This document shows positions 1 through 10,552 of a DNA stretch of 64,000 bases, piece by piece (positions within the stretch are counted from its first letter, which is position 1; each line of letters starts with the position of its first letter). A model generated the notes under the pieces. That model did no database searches. It saw only the letters and a program-made list of their open reading frames with translations, and was not told the origin of the DNA. Location: assembly GCF_947507565.1 (NCBI RefSeq), contig NC_089175.1, forward strand, positions 4,515,733 through 4,579,732. Direction: 5' to 3'. Position numbers and translations under genes: made by a program. Origin of the DNA: Oscarella lobularis. Taxonomy: Eukaryota; Porifera; Homoscleromorpha; Homosclerophorida; Oscarellidae.

Positions 1-3000
1 TGGCCAACTCGCTCTCCTGTAACAAATAACAGTAAAATTAAAAGAGATAAGCCGACTCTTCTGTCCTGTAATAAACTACAGTAAATTACAAGGGACGGGC
101 CAACTCGCTCTCCTGCAATAATCAAATTGAGAGACATCTATCTTTAATTCTTAGGACCAAAATAGTAAATTGAGGGCCTAATCTTTAATTCATTGAGCCT
201 AAATATTAAGTTGAGAGCCTTATCTTTAATTCTTAGAACCTAAATATTAAATTGAAGGCCTAATCTTTGATTCTTAGAACCTGAATATTAAATTGAGGGC
301 CTAATCTTTGATTCTTAGTGCCTAAATATGAAATTGAGGGCCTAATGTTTGATTCTTAGTTCCTCAATATTAAATTGAGGGCCTAATCTTTATTTATTAA
401 ACCCTAAATATTAAATTGAAGGCCTAATTTTTAATTCTTTGGACCTCAATATTAAATTGAGGGCTTAATCTTTGATTCCTAGTGCCTAAATATTAAATTG
501 AGGGCCTAATCTTTAATTCTCAGGGCCAAAATATTAAATTGAGGGCATAATCTTTAATTATTAAGACCTAATTATTAAATTGAGGGCCTAATTTTTAATT
601 CTTAGGACCTAAATATCAAATTGAGGTCCTAATCTTTGATTCTTAGTGCCTAAATAGTAAATTGAGGGCCTAATCTTTGATTATTAGTTCCTAAATATTA
701 AATTGAGGGCCTAATCTTTGATTGTTAGTGCATAAATATTAAATTGAGGGCCTAATCTTTAATTCTTAGGCCCTAAATATTAAATTGATGGCCTAATCTT
801 TAAATCTCATTTCCTAAATATTAAATTGAGGACCTAATCTGTAGATCTTAGTGCCTAAATATTAAATTGAGGGCCTAATTTTTAATTCTCAGGGCCTACA
901 AGGGACTGGCCAACTCTTCTCACCTGTAATAAATTACAGTGAATTACAAGGGACTAGCCGATTCTTCTCTCATGTAATAAATTACAGTAAATTACAAGAG
1001 ACTGGCCAACTCGCTCTCCTGTAACAAATAACAGTAAAATTAAAAGAGATAAGCCGACTCTTCTGTCCTGTAATAAACTACAGTAAATTACAAGGGACGG
1101 GCCAACTCGCTCTCCTGCAATAATCAAATTGAGAGACATCTATCTTTAATTCTTAGGACCAAAATAGTAAATTGAGGGCCTAATCTTTAATTCATTGAGC
1201 CTAAATATTAAGTTGAGAGCCTTATCTTTAATTCTTAGAACCTAAATATTAAATTGAGGGCCTAATCTTTGATTCCTAGGCCCTAAATATTAAATTGAGG
1301 GCCTAATCTTTGATTCTTAGGCCCTAAATATTAAATTGATGGCCTAATCTTTAAATCTCATTTCCTAAATATTAAATTGAGGACCTAATCTGTAGATCTT
1401 AGTGCCTAAATATTAAATTGAGGGCCTAATTTTTAATTCTCAGGGCCTACAAGGGACTGGCCAACTCTTCTCACCTGTAATAAATTACAGTGAATTACAA
1501 GGGACTAGCCGATTCTTCTCTCATGTAATAAATTACAGTAAATTACAAGAGACTGGCCAACTCGCTCTCCTGTAACAAATAACAGTAAAATTAAAAGAGA
1601 TAAGCCGACTCTTCTGTCCTGTAATAAACTACAGTAAATTACAAGGGACGGGCCAACTCGCTCTCCTGCAATAATCAAATTGAGAGACATCTATCTTTAA
1701 TTCTTAGGACCAAAATAGTAAATTGAGGGCCTAATCTTTAATTCATTGAGCCTAAATATTAAGTTGAGAGCCTTATCTTTAATTCTTAGAACCTAAATAT
1801 TAAATTGAGGGCCTAATCTTTGATTCTTAGGCCCTAAATATTAAATTGAGGGCCTAATCTTTGATTCTTAGGCCCTAAATATTAAATTGAGGGCCTAATC
1901 TTTGACTCTTAGAACCTGAATATTAAATTGAGGACCTAATCTTTGATTCTTAGTGCCTAAATATGAAATTGAGGGCCTAATGTTTGATTCTTAGTTCCTC
2001 AATATTAAATTGAGGGCCTAATCTTTGACTCTTAGAACTTAAATATTAAATTGAGGGCCTAATCTTTAATTATTAAACCCTAAATATTAAATTGAAGGCC
2101 TAATTTTTAATTCTTTGGACCTCAATATTAAATTGAGGGCTTAATCTTTGATTCCTAGTGCCTAAATATTAAATTGAGGGCATAATCTTTAATTCTCAGG
2201 GCCAAAATATTAAATTGAGGGCATAATCTTTAATTATTAAGACCTAATTATTAAATTGAGGGCCTAATTTTTAATTCTTAGGACCTAAATATCAAATTGA
2301 GGTCCTAATCTTTGATTCTTAGTGCCTAAATAGTAAATTGAGGGCCTAATCTTTGATTATTAGTTCCTAAATATTAAATTAAGGGCCTAATCTTTGATTG
2401 TTAGTGCATAAATATTAAATTGAGGGCCTAATTTTTAATTCTTAGGCCCTAAATATTAAATTGATGGCCTAATCTTTAAATCTCATTTCCTAAATATTAA
2501 ATTGAGGACCTAATCTGTAGATCTTAGTGCCTAAATATTAAATTGAGGGCCTAATTTTTAATTCTCAGGGCCTACAAGGGACTGGCCAACTCTTCTCACC
2601 TGTAATAAATTACAGTGAATTACAAGGGACTAGCCGATTCTTCTCTCATGTAATAAATTACAGTAAATTACAAGAGACTGGCCAACTCGCTCTCCTGTAA
2701 CAAATAACAGTAAAATTAAAAGAGATAAGCCGACTCTTCTGTCCCGTAATAAACTACAGTAAATTACAAGGGACGGGCCAACTCGCTCTCCTGCAATAAT
2801 CAAATTGAGAGACATCTATCTTTAATTCTTAGGACCAAAATAGTAAATTGAGGGCCTAATCTTCAATTCATTGAGCCTAAATATTAAGTTGAGAGCCTTA
2901 TCTTTAATTCTTAGAACCTAAATATTAAATTGAGGGCCTAATCTTTGATTCTTAGGCCCTAAATATTAAATTGAGGGCCTAATCTTTGACTCTTAGAACC

Positions 3001-4020
3001 TGAATATTAAATTGAGGACCTAATCTTTGATTCTTAGTGCCTAAATATGAAATTGAGGGCCTAATGTTTGATTCTTAGTTCCTCAATATTAAATTGAGGG
3101 CCTAATCTTTGACTCTTAGAACTTAAATATTAAATTGAGGGCCTAATCTTTAATTATTAAACCCTAAATATTAAATTGAAGGCCTAATTTTTAATTCTTT
3201 GGACCTCAATATTAAATTGAGGGCTTAATCTTTGATTCCTAGTGCATAAATATTAAATTGAGGGCCTAATCTTTAATTCTCAGGGCCAAAATATTAAATT
3301 GAGGGCATAATCTTTAATTATTAAGACCTAATTATTAAATTGAGGGCCTAATTTTTAATTCTTAGGACCTAAGTATCAAATTGAGGGCCTAATCTTTGAT
3401 TATTAGTTCCTAAATATTAAATTGAGGGCCTAATCTTTGATTGTTAGTGCATAAATATTAAATTGAGGACCTAATCTTTAATTCTTAGGCCCTAAATATT
3501 AAATTGATGGCCTAATCTTTAAATCTCATTTCCTAAATATTAAATTGAGGACCTAATCTGTAGATCTTAGTGCCTAAATATTAAATTGAGGGCCTAATTT
3601 TTAATTCTCAGGGCCTACAAGGGACTGGCCAACTCTTCTCACCTGTAATAAATTACAGTGAATTACAAGGGACTAGCCGATTCTTCTCTCATGTAATAAA
3701 TTACAGTAAATTACAAGAGACTGGCCAACTCGCTCTCCTGTAACAAATAACAGTAAAATTAAAAGAGATAAGCCGACTCTTCTGTCCTGTAATAAACTGC
3801 AGTAAATTACAAGGGACGAGCCAACTCGCTCTTTTGCAATAATCAAATTGAGAGCCTTATCTTTAATTCTTAGGACCTAAGTAGTAAATTGAGGGCCTAA
3901 TCTTTAATTCATTGAGCCTAAATATTAAGTTGAGAGCCTTATCTTTAATTCTTAGTGCCTAAGTATTAAATTGAGGACCTTATCTTTAATTCTTAGGACA
4001 TAAATATTAAATTGAGGGGC
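1..4020. repeat. 41-bp AT-rich minisatellite in higher-order copies
   Basis: The basic unit is 41 bp and contains TTAAATTGAGGGCCTAATCT. Runs of it are separated by a distinct block of about 180 bp (GGACTAGCCGATTC, ATAAATTACAGTAAATTAC and similar motifs). That block recurs at 952, 1503, 2628 and 3671, giving higher-order periods of 551, 1125 and 1043 bp. The window starts inside another copy (position 1 matches about 1003). The 551-bp period is a shortened version with fewer 41-bp units. Identical 61-codon frames in the copies only reflect the repeat. Nothing here looks coding. Confidence 0.95.
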
Positions 4021-5013
4021 TTGAGTGCCTCTACTTAATTGCCCTGAAACTAGGATAATATAAATACTTTACCAGGTCGAGTGTTCCTCAACTTTCCATT
4101 ATTTTAGTTCGCAGTAATTTTACCTAGTGGCAATTTGACGGGTAATTTTAATCGTTTTTACCATTTAGAAGTAACTACCCATTGACTGGCGCTGAGAGCC
4201 CTCTACTTGACTAAACCGACTGGCGCTGCGGGTCCTCCCTCTACCTTTCCTATATGCCCAAGGATTCTTTTAGGGTACCGTACCTGATGACGTTGTTCGT
4301 TATGACAATGCAATTAGCTTTGGCTTTTTTGCTGTCGAAGACGATCGCGGCGCAAGACTGCATTGATGAAAACGATCGCGGCGAGAGACTGCATTGATTT
4401 CTCGATGCATATCCGATTGATTTTCTTGAAGTGGCTCTTCTCAATGAGAACCACTTTGTAGGTCGACAAAAGAAGCCTAGGAAACAGTTTAAATAAACAG
4501 GAGTGATCAGCGGTGTCTCGCTCACAGGTTCACAAGACTGACCCAAGCTTCTTTGGCGATGGTTTGTGTGTTTGGACACCAGAGCTCAAATTCGCCAATC
4601 CAATTGTGAAAAGTCGATTTGCTTCGGATAGCTGAACAGCGAAATCGTCTGCAGCGTCTTTGCGAGACCCTATAAAAAGCGAAAAATAAATAATCAAATT
4701 CTCGATAAGGTAATGCTGTTGTTAAGTGACCATTTCATCTGCCGATACTCCAGTCATTTATTTGATCAACCAGTTGAGTCCACGAATCTGATACTCTCTC
4801 ATCTCCCCGTTCTTGATGTCTAGAAAACAACAGTCAACTATGCAGAGAGAGACAATAGAGTCAAAATTCAAAAGAACAGGCCATCTCTTCTCCAATAAAT
4901 ATAGTAATGAATATTGCAAGCAACAGGTCATATTTTCTGCAATAAATATTCTATATCGAAAGAAGCAAAATTTGAAGTGAGCCCCCCCTTTGAAGAAACG
5001 CGTCGTTTGACCG
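4021..5013. other. Intergenic stretch, no gene recognised
   Basis: No convincing coding region is visible. A unit of about 33 bp (ACGATCGCGGCG...GACTGCATTGAT) occurs twice at about 4340-4398. An imperfect inverted repeat (ACGCGTCGTTTGACC against GGTCAAAAAACGCGT) sits at 4998-5034, at the edge of the crooked-neck relic. A 109-codon frame at 4250-4579 has no recognisable domain and overlaps the duplicated unit. Confidence 0.6.
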
Positions 5014-5554
5014 TTAAAAGGTCAAAAAACGCGTCTGTTCGTATATGGACCTCGCACTAGAAACGCGACGTAGTATGCTCGCTATAGAGAATTAATAAGA
5101 GAGACCTTTGAAACTCGTTCTGGCTTTCCTCCCATTGAGCGTATTTTATCCAATTCGTCATCTGGAGTCGATTCTTTCGAATGTTATCCTCGTAGCCCTA
5201 AATGAGTGCGTGTAACGTCTCAAACCAATGCCTTGCCCTCGCGAGTTCTACCTTTCTTTTTCGAAGTCGAAAATCCGCAGCTCTTCCGGATCGGTTATTG
5301 TTTGCATGAGAGTCTGGTTTTATAGGCTCTTTGCAAAGATCAGCGATCGTTTCAGATGCTCACCGGTTTTACGGCTTCGAGCAGGCGTTCCTTCGCTTCG
5401 CGAAGAAGCTGTTCGGCCGTAATTTGCACATCAGCGAGCAGTTCTTCTTGACCTGATAAACAGACACTGTCTAAGAACATTTTGGTGACTGCTAGACCTG
5501 CCTGGACGACTTTAGGCACATGTACGCTACGGCCTTGCTTTGTAGGACGGCCAT
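5014..5554 (-). pseudogene. 5' fragment of a crooked-neck (CRNKL1/Clf1) gene
   Basis: Reading the minus strand with splice sites gives pieces that match the start of the spliceosomal HAT-repeat protein CRNKL1: VQITAEQLLREAKER (about 5365-5450), ITDPEELRIFDFEKER (about 5250-5310), then EDNIRKNRLQMTNWIKYAQW and EESQNEFQR (about 5105-5205), and finally ARSIYEQ. CRNKL1 is a pre-mRNA splicing factor of the Prp19-associated complex, normally about 700-850 residues. Here only about the first 110 remain: the frame runs into a stop at 5014-5016, two junctions need a one-base correction, and no downstream HAT repeats follow. The splice sites are still visible, so this is a truncated duplicate of an intron-bearing gene rather than a retrocopy. 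The match is recalled from family knowledge, not searched. Confidence 0.75.
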
Positions 5555-5770
5555 TTTGACTCGCTCTACACGTGATGTGTTTACATGTATGTATCCAGGC
5601 GCGACGTCAGGTACGAGAACGAACCGACACTCCAGACTGTCTTCTCAGATTTCGATTTACGAAAGGGTATATTGATTCTACTTTGGGCGCCTAGGAAAGT
5701 GGACGAAGTGAATGCACTAAGTAAATACTCGTACAGTATTTTCTAATAAAGAAATATATATTTGGGGAGA

Positions 5771-5856
5771 AAATGTTTATCTTGACGTTTGATATCTGCC
5801 ATTTCTCCTTTCTTAGCTGCTCGTATATCGCCTTTTCAAAGCCGACCGTGACAGTC
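5771..5856 (-). pseudogene. Isolated 86-bp kelch-gene fragment
   Basis: These bases match 11212-11297, inside the kelch exon of the third CARD-kelch gene, with a single difference that I can see. Flanking sequence on both sides is unrelated. This is an orphan slice of one kelch blade left by local rearrangement just downstream of the first CARD-kelch gene. Confidence 0.85.
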
Positions 5857-5989
5857 ATATTGCTGGACCCTGATGACTTTGAAGACTCTGCTGTGCATGT
5901 AGGTACAATTCTAACAATATCAGGTATACTAAAGGGTTATCTATGAAAATGTCAAAAGCCAATATTGTGTGACGAAGTCTGCCAAGCAT

Positions 5990-7332
5990 CTACAGTTCAA
6001 AGTGTTCTACGAAATTAGAAAAAGTGTTTCCACCTGCAACGTACAACTTATTGTCTTCCGTTGTGCAGGCTCCATGTCCAATGCGATTACCTGTCATTGG
6101 GGGCAACGGGAGCCAACTATTCGTTTCCTTATAATAAATCTCGACCGCATTTTGTGTTGGTAATCCCCCCGTTGCAATAAGTTCGCCATGTAGAGATGAC
6201 AACTCGCATAACTTATTGGTTGTAGGACACAGATTTATCCACTTTTCTGCCGCCATGTCAAAGCATTCAACAACGTTGCTGGCAGTTGAAGATTCATGAA
6301 GCCCGCCTCCAATAAATAGTTGATTGTTCGCAATTGTTAGGGAGCAACCGTACCGTCCACGAATCATACTCGGGAGACACGTCCATTCATAGGTTCTACT
6401 GTTGAAACAAGTGACGACCTGGCTTGTGCTCCCCAACTTATCTGCTCCTCCGACTAGGAAAATTTTTTCTTTGTGACCAATTGCAGAGGTGCGAAATGGC
6501 AGATGACCATCTGGTACTGTTGGCAAGACCTTTCCGGTATTCTTAAGTTCGACTATGTATTGAGATGTTTCATTGCCAGTGAGAATGTATCCTTCATTTT
6601 GGCATTTTATTAGACATCTTACGTTCACGCCAACGCATGATTCTTCCCATCTACCATCATCTGCCAATTGAAAGATGTAATGACCTTGGGCAATCGTAAT
6701 TGCTCTGTTGATCTCTTCTATTTGCCCACTGCTGTAACGCTGTAGAAGACGAGGTGATTCTACTAGTTTCTTCCATTGGAAACGGCCTTTTGAGAGCTGT
6801 GGTTTAGGCTAATCATGCAAGAGAACACGATGTCACACGACAATAAGTTTACTTTCCCATCCTACTGGCGGAGTACCTCATGCTTCAATCTCATTCCTGA
6901 CAAAAGCATCTCCAAAGCAAACACACGTTTTTCTGCTTCCAAAGTCCTTTGTTTCTCTGCCGCAAGTTGACAACTTGAAGAATATGAGAAGAATTCCTTG
7001 CTGTAGTTACACCGCGCACATGTCAAACCCCTTTGTGGAGGGAGTTCGAGTATTTTTACAATATGCTCCTGCCCTCCTGTTCTTCTCAATGCATCCACAA
7101 ATGCGTCGTAACGGTCGCGAGCTCCTTTTCGCGGTAAAATATCCATTAGTAGCATGCGCGCTTTGTCGCGCTTCGTCACGCTGGGGAGCCGAAGACGCTC
7201 CCAGTCGTCGCGGCTGATCAATTCGTACGCCGTCAGCTTATCGAGGAGCTCGCCCTCAACGTCGACGACATCGACGAGAGCATCGAGACGAGGAACGACG
7301 AATTCATCCCACGGATTCGCTGCTATTTCCAT
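5990..7332 (-). CDS. CARD-kelch protein A
   Basis: Two exons, 7332-6877 and 6796-5990, are joined across an 80-bp GT-AG intron in phase 0. The start is the ATG at 7332-7330; the open frame extends upstream without another ATG. Residues of about 1-100 form a CARD (WDEFVVPRL..., DDWERLRL, MLLMDILPRKG, YDAFVDALRRTG), a death-fold module that pairs with other CARDs in apoptosis and inflammatory signalling. A helical, charged linker ending in LLSGMRLKHE follows. The C-terminal 250 or so residues are kelch repeats (IFLVGGAD, LFIGGGLH, LYVAGGNTF) forming a beta-propeller, usually a substrate or ligand platform. There is no BTB or BACK domain as in KLHL proteins, and no signal peptide, so it is likely cytosolic. 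It is one of two intact members here. Its ligand and partners are unknown. Confidence 0.85.
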
Positions 7333-7433
7333 CGGCGGCACCGGACTCGGAGCGATGGAGGAAAGGTGTGATTCTAGAGAATTCTAGAATCACGTGACCA
7401 GAGGTACTATCTCTTGACCCCCCAGGGTCCTCG

Positions 7434-7803
7434 GGTTTTCCCCGTAACGTCATCGTACAGCCACAATCAATAATGTGATATGAATAAATAGGAGTATAAT
7501 CAGACTACAGCTATTGCACATGCAAATGAGAGTAGTCATATCAGAGAAATGCCCTTTTTGACAGGACTACTTTCTTCTCTTTCTTTTCATCAAGTATGCT
7601 CTTCTAATTCCGGTACAGTGCTGTAATAAGCATATGGATTTCTCCAGCCAGTTCCCTGATAAGAGAAAAGCCCGACGATAAGCTTAGATGGCGTCTTTTT
7701 TGAGCGGAAACATGCTGTGAGAATACCTTCATCTACAGTACAAAGAATATTGGGTAGTAGGACCCCATAAAAATTATATAAAGTTTGATGAATTGTCTCT
7801 TCC
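7434..7803 (-). pseudogene. Relic of the 3' end of an SLC37-type gene
   Basis: The segment aligns, with gaps, to 12545-12990, the 3' flank and last exon region of the first SLC37 gene. Shared blocks include CCCCGTAACGTCATCGT, GGACTACTTTCTT, GCTGTAATAAGCATAT, the CCAGCCAGT...CCCTGATAA stretch, and TTTGATGAATTGTCTCTT at its right edge. Coding capacity is lost. It shows that a block containing an SLC37 3' end beside a CARD gene has been duplicated within this cluster. Confidence 0.75.
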
Positions 7804-7811
7804 AGAACGGT

Positions 7812-8042
7812 TCAAGAAAATTTGTTATGCGTCCGTGTTCGTCGAAGCAACTGAACCAGTGAATTAATTAAATTAATTAAACGCTGTGGGACCCTTTTGT
7901 AGTAGAATGTCCACGAGCAGATCGCATGCATATCGTCTTGATCGGTTTTAGAAGAAAGCCGTAGTTTTTGCAAATTAGGCCTGACGATCTCTTCCCATCT
8001 CGCGAATCTGTCATTGTGCGCCACAGTAGGGCTAGAGCGCAC
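7812..8042 (-). pseudogene. Decayed CARD exon
   Basis: The frame begins like the other CARD exons (FARWEEIVRPNLQKL), then jumps directly to LSSKT. About 25 residues of the middle CARD helices are missing. Beyond that the reading continues in the wrong frame, while the adjacent frame still shows DLLVDILLQKGP, the remnant of DLLVDILPRK. Internal deletion plus frameshift make this a pseudogene. Its upstream sequence (8043-8165) remains closely similar to the promoter of CARD-kelch C. Confidence 0.8.
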
Positions 8043-8165
8043 GAAGGAAGCAGATTACGCCGCGGACTAGCGTCTTTTTAAGACCCGCGCGGGGACTTCC
8101 CCTGCCTTGGCGTATTTCATTATATATCGCGCATTTGATTGGTGGCACCTCCCCACGTACGTCAC
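8043..8165 (-). promoter_or_regulatory. Orphan copy of the CARD-kelch promoter
   Basis: Blocks shared with 12016-12195 include CCGCGGACTAGCGTCTTTTT, GCGCGGGGACTTC, a TATA-like ATTATATATCGCGC and GATTGGTGGCACC, followed by TCCCCACGTACGTC. In the functional copy the TATA-like element lies about 125 bp before the ATG of gene C. Here it precedes only the decayed CARD exon. Promoter assignment is inference from position and conservation. Confidence 0.5.
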
Positions 8166-8330
8166 GTAGGCGGCCGAAGCTCCCGAACGACTACACGTGC
8201 AACGAAAGCGTTTAGCTTTGAAAGACAACGCTTGCGCTGGCAGTAGTCACATGTCGGAGTGAGAAGTTTGTCGGAGTGAGAAGTTAAAAGCCTCAAATTA
8301 GGCCGATTGACGCGGCTTCTTACCGCACCC

Positions 8331-8359
8331 GGCCATGCCAGGCCATGCCAGGCCATGCA
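8331..8359. repeat. Three 10-bp tandem units
   Basis: GGCCATGCCA is repeated three times, the last copy ending in G rather than CA. It is a short simple repeat upstream of the decayed CARD exon, with no function visible. Confidence 0.9.
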
Positions 8360-8570
8360 GCCCGGAGTATACAGTATATAGCGCTCCGGCGGATCGCGCT
8401 TTGTCCTCCCATGCGGTCGTCGCCACGAATCAAATTCATCCGCGCGCCGACCGAGACCTACGCCATTTCGAAAGTCTGCGTGTAAGTTAAATATTTATCA
8501 GTCGTCACTGTGGACTCAACTTTGCCCCATATTGATACAGTAAAGGTAAGAGAAGTTATTTATGAAAAAG

Positions 8571-10005
8571 TCAAAAATTAAGAACAGTTTCTGTAGTTTG
8601 TAGGGGACGAAGTGACGGTTCACAATCTAAGCCTTCTATTGAACCGTATGATCCCCATCCACCAACTACAAACAAGCGACCATCGCCCGTTGTGCAGGCA
8701 CCGTGATGATATCTCGGTTTGCTCATGGAAGGAAGTGGCAACCACGAATTGTTTTCGTCGGCGTAAACATTGACGACTTGGCTTGCTGCAAGTCCCAAGC
8801 TATTGATGCCCCCTGTGGCCACAGGTCTGCCATACAGATTAGTGATCTCGCACGCTTTCTCCGTTGTTGGGCACTTCTGAGTCCACCGTTCTGCACCCAG
8901 TGATAAGCATTCTACTGAATTACATGGCTTGTTTTTAGCATTCCATCCGCCACCTATAAAAAGTCTGTCATCAATGAAAGACATCGAGCAGTTGAACCGT
9001 CCGTGACTCAAAGACTGAATTGGGATCCATCCGTCACCACTATTTCTTAGATCGAAACAGTGAGCCTGAGTGCTTCCGGTTGTGCCCTCGTTTCCTCCAA
9101 CGGCGTAGAGAATGCCCTGGTTTGCTTTGATTGACACACCAGGTATGTTCACTGGCAATGCCGTCACTTCTTTTAGACTACTCTTCTTTTCAAAATACTC
9201 AAAAATTTTCCATGTGCTTTCTTCGCAACCTTCAATGAAGCACCTTCCGTCGCTTTCGATTAGCTGATGAATGGGTATCCTGACGTTCTTTGATTTTTGC
9301 CATTTCTTTGTTCTTTTCAACTTGTGTACTGTATTCTGGCGACCAATAAGGATAGTGTCGTTGACTTCTGCGACGCATCCTGAAGCAGCTTCAAGTGAAC
9401 TTGGCAATTCAGATTTGACTCTCGTCCATATGGGCATTGGCCACCCAGTCTCCTAGGAAGAACTCAGCTGACAAAAAAAGTATTGTTTTAGTACTAAACT
9501 GAATTACTTTGTGCTTTATCTGGAGGCCAATGGAAATTAATTTTTCATTTATTATGTACCACTTTTTGTCTTGTGGTTGTTTCATCTTTGTCAGATGTCT
9601 CTTGGCTGCACGCAACTCGATGCTCTTTTTCCTCAGCGTTTTCTTCATCTTTCTAAATCTGTCTGCAGTGTAATGATAAAATGGAGATATCTTTGAATTT
9701 CAATTTGGAATCTGACCCGTTTCTAGCGGCTGCTGAAGAACGTCCTTTACAATGCACTTCTGTCCGGTTTTTATCAGCAGACGAACAAAAGTGCTATAGG
9801 CATGGGGACCCTTCTGCGGCAGAATTTCCGTGAGCAGATCGCGTGTCTTGTCTCAATTAGTTTTGGAAGGAAGTCGAATGTCTTCCCATTCGTCATCGTT
9901 GAGAAGTTTTTGGGCATAAAGGTGATCAAGAAGACTCTTTAGTTTGATGAGGTGAACCAGGTCAGGCAGATTAGGCCTAACAACGTCTTCCCATGGATCT
10001 GCCAT
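8571..10005 (-). CDS. CARD-kelch protein B, CARD exon has a premature stop
   Basis: Three exons are predicted: CARD exon 10005-9717, a charged helical linker 9662-9508, and the kelch exon 9452-8571, with introns of 54 and 55 bp. The same structure and phases (1, then 0) occur in gene C. The CARD begins MADPWEDVVRPNLPDL and keeps DLLTEILPQKGP, but a TGA at 9853-9855 lies where related genes have an Arg codon (SKT-YREKTRDLL in C, VTKRDKARMLL in A). CGA to TGA is the simplest route. The kelch part (ILYAVGGNE, LFIGGGWN, LFVVGGWGSYG) is uninterrupted. The locus is therefore a recent pseudogene, a kelch-only gene started downstream, or a site of readthrough or assembly error. No BTB or signal peptide is present. 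Confidence 0.75.
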
Positions 10006-10019
10006 CGTTTATGTCACAG

Positions 10020-10552
10020 TAGCGTTAGATAACGCTTAGAAAGAAGATCTGAAATACAATGTAGCAGTCACAGGCTCACGCAAAGGCAAAATACGAAAAG
10101 CGTACTGCGCGCCTCCTACTGCGCATGTCTAGAACCCGGAGAACTTTCTCTCCTCTCCGGCCCCAGCAAAAAGCCTGTCAAGCACGACGAGTGCGTGTCA
10201 AGACGATAAACGACGCGGCTCGTCCAAACAGGAAGACAAACGACGACCGGCGACGAAGGCGACGAAACGCCATGACTTCGCTCAGCCAGTGAGAAGACTT
10301 CAGTGAGAAAACGAGTCAATCGATCGCTTGACGTGCGGAACGACCAGTTCATCTCAGTAGAGACGGAAAGAGAACAACAATGAGGACTCATCAGGAGCCA
10401 ACTTGCCAAGAGCACTTTTCCTTGGGGACCGAGGGTATTTCCCTTGGAAGCCGAGCGTGCGCGAAATGTACACACACACATCGTTCCATATTTGTAAAAC
10501 GGTAATTACATTAGTCAACCGATTCAACAGCTAGTTCTAATTGCGCGTTTAC
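10020..10552. other. Gap between CARD-kelch genes, no gene recognised
   Basis: The stretch lies between the start of gene B and the end of gene C. A 121-codon minus-strand frame (10116-10481) has no recognisable domain, no counterpart beside the other family members and a low-complexity Ser-rich composition, so I do not call it. The stretch should contain the promoter of gene B, but it does not share the TATA block seen upstream of gene C. Confidence 0.5.

Noticed and set aside
954-2815. Three identical 61-codon frames
   Set aside because: Repeat copies of the 41-bp satellite spacer, not genes.
4250-4579. 109-codon minus-strand frame
   Set aside because: No recognisable domain, no splice context, and it overlaps a small tandem duplication.
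4740-4780. Possible CARD remnant (GATCAACCAGTTGAGTC resembles 11930-11946 of gene C)
   Set aside because: Only about 17 bp shared, no extension on either side; likely chance.
10116-10481. 121-codon minus-strand frame between CARD-kelch genes
   Set aside because: Low-complexity, no family motif, not present beside related genes.
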